Part shown: positions 57,208 through 64,000 of the stretch, one piece after another
Layout of the letters: each line of letters starts with the position of its first letter
Position numbering within the stretch: the first letter of the stretch is position 1
Assembly (NCBI GenBank): GCA_963693085.1
Contig: OY856412.1
Location: forward strand, 1,127,827,244 to 1,127,891,243
From: Alisma plantago-aquatica
Lineage: Eukaryota > Streptophyta > Magnoliopsida > Alismatales > Alismataceae
Reading direction: 5' to 3'
DNA length: 64,000 bases
Translations under genes and position numbers: made by a program
The notes under the pieces: generated by a model
The model's input: only the letters and a program-made list of their open reading frames with translations
What the model was told of the DNA's origin: nothing
Database searches by the model: none

Positions 57208-60200
57208 TGTAACGACCCCGCCTCCCGGTAACCCCCAATTAAGGGAGACCCGAAGGACAGAGCCGTTATTCAATTACAGGATCAAAGGTTCGACAAATAA
57301 TCAATAACAATTAATAAACTTTACCAACTAAACTGAAAACTGGTATAAAATAAAACTTTTCTTACCTTGGAGAAACTGGGATTTCTAAGCTTCTATCCAT
57401 GAATATGCTAAACTAACTAATCCTCCTATGCACATTATATCTCATTTAATTTCACATCTGCCACTTTACTGTTTGTTCTTTTCATTTGTACCTAAAATGC
57501 CGACAAACAAAACGTCGGTCAGCAAGAAGCTGGTATGTGGGGGAAACAATAAACGTGAAACTATAGTAACAAAGTAATCAACCAATTATCATTTAACAAC
57601 CAAGATTACGTTTTAAACCATACTACTCAATCCTTTCCTATCCCCTATCTCTGTGCTGTCCCTGAAGCGGACTGTGATACTACCTCTCTCTAGGTAGATC
57701 CTTATTAAACCCTGCATGATCCTACCTAACATGTAGATCAATATCTAGGGTTGAGTCGCATGGCACTACCCATAGGTAGTCCAATCTCTAACTCAATGTG
57801 ACTTGATGGACCTACCCCATTGGTAGCCATTTACTAAGTCATCTAATGACCTGATGGGCCTACCCCATTGGTAGCCTTTTACTAGGTCACCCTTTTAGCT
57901 ACATAGGGGACTAGGATCTGAGCTAGTAGGCATATTTATTATGTGATAGTCATATTCACATTATACTTTGCATGGATTAAATACATCCAACAGTTTAATT
58001 CAAGCCACGATAGAAACATCGATAAAATCTTGGAAAACTAATTCGGGTAGTCATAAGCATAACCACATACCTGTTAAGCAGATTGAATGCAGAAATAACC
58101 AAAACATAGAAATCCCAACCAAGCAACTAATCATGCACAGGATCCTGAAATAAATATACCAATTTTCTTTTATCAATTTTTATCCAATATCCTCATATTC
58201 CTTAGGATTTCTATTCCAATTTTAGGGTTTCCTTGGCAATTAGGGTTTCACTTCATCTTTCATTATTCTAAACCCTAGTTTTAACGCAACTGATCACAAA
58301 CCCTAGTTATTTCCACATCTAATTCTCAATTTCAGATTAAAGGCATAATTAACCATTAATTAAGCTTATTAAGCCTCTTTTATTAAAGCTACTATTTTTA
58401 TCATTTTAATCCATGACAAGATTCATTATACACATTCATCATCAATTCATAGTTCATTATCGTCCAAATCACATATGAACTCGATTTGCCATTAATTCCA
58501 CCTTTTATTCATGTGAAAACCCTAATTACTACATTTAGGGTATTTATCCACAAATTAGGAACTTTAATGCTCGAAATAGCTTAGATTCAGCATATTCCAA
58601 CTTTAATCAAGAAATTAATCAATTAAAGCCATTAATAGTCGAATTAGTCAACATTAGGGTTTTAAGGCTCATTAAAGTATATTCATGCATATGAAACTTT
58701 AAATTAACTAATTATATGCAAAGTCCATCCTTATTCTTCCTAATGTTCATTTTTATCATTAACAGGCTAAGATCAACTTTAATCATCTATTAAACCCTAC
58801 TAATCACTTTAATCATACCAAAATAGGGTTCTTTAACCATTAACACATTAAAGTTGATATCTTCCATTATTTTTCAAATTGCATAAGGAATCAGGTTTCA
58901 ATTATATTTTTATTAGATTCCCCTCGTTTTTCTGAGCAAGATTCATATATTACATGTCCCCAACCGAGCTACCATTAAAAAGTTATGAATTTAGGAAGAA
59001 ATACCTTACTTGAGCCAATCAGAACCCGCCAAGTGTCCAACTCCTTGCAACGAGCTCTTTTGGAAATATAACGGAATTACGACCTTGCCCTTACATAAGT
59101 GGCCGATCCTTTAAACTACGGGAGGGTACAACGGTCCAATCGACCGAAGGTTGTCTTCGACCTTGAGTATGTGGAAAATAAGTGATAAGGAGATATAATG
59201 ATTCCTAATGATATAAGGAATACCAATAAGGGAAAATATAGGAGAAACAAAAGAAATCCTCAAAAAGAAATATTTTAATAAGAACTCAACATGATAATGT
59301 GAATCAATGCATATTGATGCATTTAAGGATAATGAGTATGCCTTAAAAAGGAATTTCGAATTCTTTGAGTTTCTTGGGATCCAAGGAGTCCCAATGAAGA
59401 AAGAGGAGAGAGAAAATACCAAAATTGCAAAATAAAAGGATAATGTGATACATTATTAATGGTTTTTGTGATATTAATAAAAAGAAAGTATTTTCTGTTA
59501 AGGAAAACTTTATTTCGAGGCCAATGGATTAAAATCCAAGGGCAAGGATATTAAAAGTGATAATTCTCGAATTTAATAATAACCAAAGCATAAGGAAGAT
59601 CAAGGAGGTAAAGAGGAGAGAGAAGGTTTCTTCTCATTGAAAGAATAGGAAACCAAGTTGGGAAAGGACTTGTTGCTTCATGGGCAAGTAGTCTGGGGTG
59701 TGGATAACCCTCCCCTATAAAAAGGGGTAGAGACCAGAGTCGAGTTACAGTGAGATCCCACGTCCTCCGCTCTCTTTCTCAACTTCTTCTTGCTTCCTTA
59801 CGTTCAAAACCTAGCGGAGAGGGTAGCTCGCATCTTGGCACTATGAGAGACCGTGGAGGAGGTGCAATGTGAGCGTGTTACTCCCACAGCTGTTCTTGGC
59901 AGCGTCAACCGCGGTCGCGGTGTCGACGCAACGTCGATCGCGGTTTACACCGTGGTCGCGGTGTCGACGCAGCGTCGGTCGCGGTTTTCAGTATATGCTT
60001 ACTAAAAATGGCATAACTCACTCATTTTAACTTTGATTTGGTTCATTTTTTTTTGGATTCATAATTGAATTCTCTACAATACTACCATATTATTTTTATA
60101 ATATCATCAAATGAAAAATCATTTATTAATTATTTCCTCCAATGTCATTAATTCTCTTCTTGCACACATGCATGGGTCAATGCTATGTTAACCCCAACTC

Positions 60201-60371
60201 GAATCTTTATAGTATGCTTAATTCATGATTATGAGTTGCCCAAACAAGTATTTAAGGTCACTAAGGTTAATATAAAGCACAACATAGAATATTACTAGAA
60301 AAAACATGACAAGCATTAAGATTATCTTAAATCTCTAGGATTACCAACAAAGCTAGGAACGGGTTGTAACA
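57208..60371 (+). mobile_element. LTR of a Ty3/gypsy-type element, 3.16 kb, no partner
   Basis: Begins TGTAACGACCCC and ends GGGTTGTAACA, inverted forms of each other as in many Ty3/gypsy LTRs. TATAAAAA at 59716-59723 in a GC-rich context sets the '+' strand. Contains two direct 48-bp copies (57799-57846, 57847-57894; CCTACCCCATTGGTAGCC) and a 39-bp GC-rich duplication (59908-59946, 59949-59987). The left flank is the copia-type LTR, ending GCATA; the right flank is a SIRE-like LTR beginning TAACC, so there is no target duplication. No coding capacity seen; a 103-codon '-' ORF at 59422-59111 has no known domain. Confidence 0.6.
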
Positions 60372-61423
60372 TAACCCTAAATCAACCCTCGGTCGACAAC
60401 ACCGAGAGTAGAACTTCCAACAGGTTCTATAGAGATTAGACTGAGCTGGAAAAGTGGTTGGAAGTTGAAAATGAACGTTGCAAAAAATCTACTCCAAACC
60501 CTCCCTCAGTCGAATAAATGCTCAACCGATACACACTCAGTCGACAAACTTCTCGACTGAGACATGTTCTGGATTGCACTTTTCAGCACTAAACAACTAG
60601 TCATTGCAATGTAATTTATGGACACCTAACGGCTAGTTGAGCACTAAGAACACCTTAGAAAGTGTCTAAAATGTCCCTAGGCCCTTGTAATCCATTCCTA
60701 TAAATAAGACATGCCTTAGGACACCTAAATCACTTGAGAATACTCATTGCAACTTGAGAATCATTCCTTGTGAGCCACAAGCAAAGTTTCACTTGTGATT
60801 CTATTTCCTTGAGCTCTACATTAGTGTCATGTAGCTTAGTATCTCCTAGCCACCACACTACACGTTCATCTATAGTGGATAGGAGATCAATATGCTTGAT
60901 ATAGGATCAAAGTGTTGTACTCATTGGTAACATTGTTTCTTTCTTCCAGTCTTATTCCTTTTTATTGTATTTTGTTCTCCTTGCCTACTCCTAGGTTGGA
61001 GGCTGTTGAAAGGAGGTTCATGGAGCTACTTCAAGGTGGTGAAGGCTGGTCCCGGTGACTTGGAGTTACTTTAGAAGGTTGCCTCAAGGATCAAAGCTTC
61101 TCAGGTAAAGGCTACTTCAAGGGTGGTCTTGGAGTTACTTCAGAAGGCTGCTTTTAGGAGGATTGAGGCTACTTCAGGTGACGGCTACTTCAAGGGTGTA
61201 GGAAAGAAATTATATTTTGTGTAACATCCTCGAGAGGTAATATAATAAGTTTCTCTCAAAATCCCAGTTGGAAATAATCGGGTAGTGGAATGACTACCTG
61301 AGATTTCTAAGGTGGGAACCACTCTACATCCTTGTATCTTCCTTGTTTCCTCCTACTTCTTGTTCAAGTGTTTTAATTGTTTTAAAACTCCAAAAAGATC
61401 TATTCACCCCTCTAGATCTTTCA
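60372..61423 (+). repeat. SIRE-like LTR, 5' truncated
   Basis: Homologous to the right two-thirds of the solo LTR at 53422: CCTCGGTCGAC and CTCGACTGAGA words (60385-60565), ACCTAACGGCTAGTTGAGCA, TATAAATA at 60699-60706, repeated GGCTACTTCAAG (61015-61200), TGTAACATCC and the end CTATTCACCCCTCTAG. Its left third is missing, replaced by the TGTAACGACC LTR. Confidence 0.75.
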
Positions 61424-61734
61424 CTTTTTATAATGTCAAAAGGGGGGGGGAGAAGTTCAATGTGAAGCTCAACCATATTGACTTGTCTATGTGATCCTTT
61501 TCTTGTTCATTATATGCTCTACCATGTGACTTGCTAAAGGAACATATAGTACATATGTTATATTGTTTATGTAGAAAGACTAACTATGTAGGTAAGAGTA
61601 AGAATAGATTGGGGGGGAGAAGCTCACATTGTTAAAATCAAGAATCCCAGCAAGTCACAAGGCAAAGGTATAACTTTATATATCCTTTTCAATATGATTG
61701 AGGAATGGTTTGTCATTGTCAAAAAGGGGGAGAA
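61424..61734 (+). mobile_element. 3' internal tail of a SIRE-like element
   Basis: Three purine tracts, at 61438-61455, 61608-61617 and 61721-61732 (AAAAAGGGGGAGA), the last directly before the LTR start TGTTTACTTGAG. No coding region; no primer site after the upstream LTR, so the internal region between is deleted or the two LTRs belong to different elements. Confidence 0.65.
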
Positions 61735-63200
61735 TGTTTACTTGAGAGTTATACATTGTCCATATTTTGATAATAACTTAACTATTCCATTCCTATGTAT
61801 CTAATGTCTTTGTTCAACATTGATTTCAGGATTTAGGTACATGAAAAGGATCAAATGACACAAGCCCTAGCTTGTCCAAGTTCAAGTCAAAAGCAATGCA
61901 AGTGTGCTTTCTGGGAAATCACTCCAAACCACCTTAGATTAGTTTTGTAATCACTTGTATTCATGATATGACTTGTAACTAAGATGAGAAAAAATTAGAG
62001 ACACTAAATTCCAACGTTGGTCACTCAAAAGTCGAATTGGAAAATTTTCCACAGGTTGTTTATCAGTCAAGTTGGAAACTCGACCGATCCAGTGATGGAT
62101 TTTCTAAAACAACTAATAGATCGAGTTGCACACCCACAGAACTCGACTGATCAATCAACTATGAAAAACTGATTTTGACTCATCGGTCGAGTTTCCCAGA
62201 ACAAACTCATCTGATAGTTTGAAAATTGGCTTTGTCCTTTAGTGGATTGGTCGAATTATCTTTATTGAAACTCTACAAATGTACTATACAGAAAACGTAA
62301 AAAAAGTGATTATAACCATTGGAGAGTTGTTGTGAGCAAAAATAGATGCGTTGTAAGTTGTAAAATGGCTATATTTCATTCTTAAATGATCCCACACTCA
62401 AAGGAACACCCCCAGATATAAATAGGACCCCTTGGAGTTTATTCCAAGTTTTCTCATTCATGTTATTCTAAGTCCTTGCTATAGTTGAGTGTGTTGCAAC
62501 CCTGTGAGCCCATTTCTCTCTCTCTCTATTTTACAAAGCATTTCATGATTATGAGTGAGTTAGGTATGTTATAAGAGAGATACCTCTATGTTCTTGTAAA
62601 TCTCTCATTCCTTCCATCTTCCCAACCCCCTTTCTCAAAGAGCAAAGATTGAAGCAAGCTACTCTGAGTGAAGGTGAAGCTATTTCTGATATTCTTTAAG
62701 GTTGAAGAAGAGGTAAAGATCTTCTCTGGGTGAAGGAGAAGGGCAAGGCCAAGATTCAAGAAGAGTGGGTAATTCCTTCAAGGCCAAAGACTTGGTGCAA
62801 GTGTGGGTAAGTCCTTGTTGAAGGCTAAAGACATCTTGATCAAGTGGGTAAGTCCTTGTGTAGGTGAAAGACTCTTGTCTTGAATATGTAAGTCCTTAGA
62901 TGTATGGTGGTCTCATTGTATCTCTTGTGATGGAATATAAGTATACACAGATTGCAAAGTCCTAGAGGTTGATCTCTCTAGGTAGTGGATTGACTATCTC
63001 CTATTTTGGAGATTGGAACTACTATAAACCACCTTGTCCAAGTGCATGTTTTAATTTCTCTCATCTATGATATGCTTTCTTAGATAGGACTTCAAATTGA
63101 TCTTAAGCATTTGGTTTCAATTAATATAATTTGAAGGTCTAACTTTTCTTGTGAGAATTTGAAGCTCTATTCACCCCCCCTCTAGAGCCCTAGATCTAAT
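61735..63200 (+). repeat. SIRE-like 3' LTR of another family
   Basis: Starts TGTTTACTTGAG after the purine tract. TATAAATA at 62417-62424; words ACTCGACCGATC and CATCGGTCGAGTT at 62020-62260; about 40-bp degenerate repeats with GTAAGTCCTTG at 62765-62900; GTAGTGGATTGACTATC and CTATTCACCCCCCCCTCTAG near the end, shared with the other two SIRE-like LTRs. The exact end is uncertain. Confidence 0.7.
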
Positions 63201-64000
63201 ACTTATACCGACCATCCATGATGGATGCCACAGTAGGGAGTTTGGTCTGGTTTGCCTCTCTTTATTGGTCTCTCTAAGTCTGCCATATCATCAGGGATGG
63301 GTTGACAATAGGCATTGGTGCTCTAGTTGATGACTCTACAAGCTTGATTTTGTGCCTCACCACCTAGAGTTGATGTATCCAACATTCTTCGTGTCTTGGT
63401 TGACAAAGAAGATGACTACTTGATGTATTACTGAGTTTCCCCAGTCTAGATTTAATATATGTCACATGTACATGGACATTTCTATCTTTAGTGTTTCATT
63501 TAAACATCATGTCAGAAGTGGATTTAAGTAAATTGACTTTATGACTCTCTCCTACCACACATCAAGATATTGATGTGTGATGTGGGGGGGCATTTGGTCT
63601 TCTGGATTTTATTTTTTGATCTAAACTTTAATAATTTTTTTGTCTTATGAAATTCATAATTAACTATATGATTATCAAGAAATTATGTAAAAAATATGTT
63701 CTAAAATAAAAAAAATAAGCCCTATTTGTTGGTACAGGTTTTATAACTTAAATATAAAGTAATTAGAAGTTGAAATTTTAGAATTACATTGTAATTGATA
63801 TACCTATTGTGTTCTTAGGTGAAAGTGCACAATCTGATCTAGGGTTTGGACCCTAACTTGTTACACACATCATTGAGGTATGTTGCATCTCCATATTCAT
63901 ATTGAGAAACATATCTACTTTTTATCTCTCTTTTAACATAATTGAAGGATATATGTGAAATCTCTCCTTTAAGATCTATTTGAATTCTTTTGAGTCTTTG
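63201..64000. other. Unassigned
   Basis: AT-rich, no ORF of note, no repeat shared with the rest of the window that I could see. A GTGGGGGGGC run lies near 63582-63591. Confidence 0.4.

Noticed and set aside
59111..59422. 103-codon '-' ORF
   Set aside because: No known domain; inside the 3.16-kb LTR, opposite its TATA direction.
62765..62900. True exon-intron boundaries of a host gene
   Set aside because: The GTAAGT words are part of a 40-bp repeat in an LTR; no coding exon adjoins.

Overview
The window is a densely nested stack of plant LTR retrotransposons with no host gene I can support. The organism is a flowering plant (nuclear DNA). Evidence: Athila-like and Tat-like Ty3/gypsy elements, Ty1/copia elements, a Cassandra TRIM carrying 5S rRNA-like sequence, and a hAT-type MITE. 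I cannot name the species or say monocot or dicot from sequence alone. The sequence is AT-rich, nearly every coding region is broken by stops and frameshifts, and several long terminal repeats (LTRs) differ from their partners mainly by C/T and G/A changes. This is what silent, methylated, intergenic or pericentromeric DNA looks like.

Layout. 1-14233: '+' strand Athila-like element E1, entering the window in the gag-protease linker, with decayed protease, reverse transcriptase (RT), RNase H and integrase (345-4010), a conserved hairpin (4115-4132), an LTR-like stretch with its own TATA box (4200-4700), an accessory region, and the 3' LTR (12497-14233). Inside E1 sits a three-LTR Cassandra array (8076-10196, TSD GCTAA), itself interrupted by a 780-bp hAT MITE (9081-9860, 8-bp TSD). 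14234-about 28553: '-' strand Tat-like element with gag, protease, RT, RNase H, a second (archaeal-type) RNase H and integrase, a tRNA-Arg-type primer site (27639-27656) and part of its 5' LTR; its 3' end is cut off by E1. 28559-41025: element E2, '-' strand, LTR pair of 2382 and 2381 bp, holding gag and protease and a third ORF but no RT, RNase H or integrase, plus an extra unrelated LTR (LTR-X, 36799-38364) with its own primer site, so it is a composite. 41074-about 46694: element E3, '-' strand, same family as E1, 3' LTR and 3' internal part only. 46700-57207: copia-type gag-only (TR-GAG-like) element, '-' strand, 2.2-kb LTRs and an intact 298-codon gag (51308-52204); a 1429-bp solo LTR with perfect TSD ATATA is nested in its leader (53422-54850). 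57208-60371: a 3.16-kb LTR beginning TGTAACGACC, with flanks that do not match. 60372-63200: two SIRE-like LTRs separated by a short 3' internal tail. 63201-64000: nothing recognisable.

The parts do not cooperate as host genes; what can be read is the biology and history of the transposons. The gag-only elements would need enzymes from other elements. The most unusual pattern is that nearly every LTR family here, although unrelated in sequence, carries its own cluster of short CpG-containing near-palindromic words, repeated many times, usually 80-500 bp upstream of its TATA box. At least two or three families carry a second cluster of the same words inside the element. The words are also where paired LTRs differ most, almost all by CpG transitions. 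I regard this as the best candidate for an undescribed system in the window: family-private promoter word arrays.
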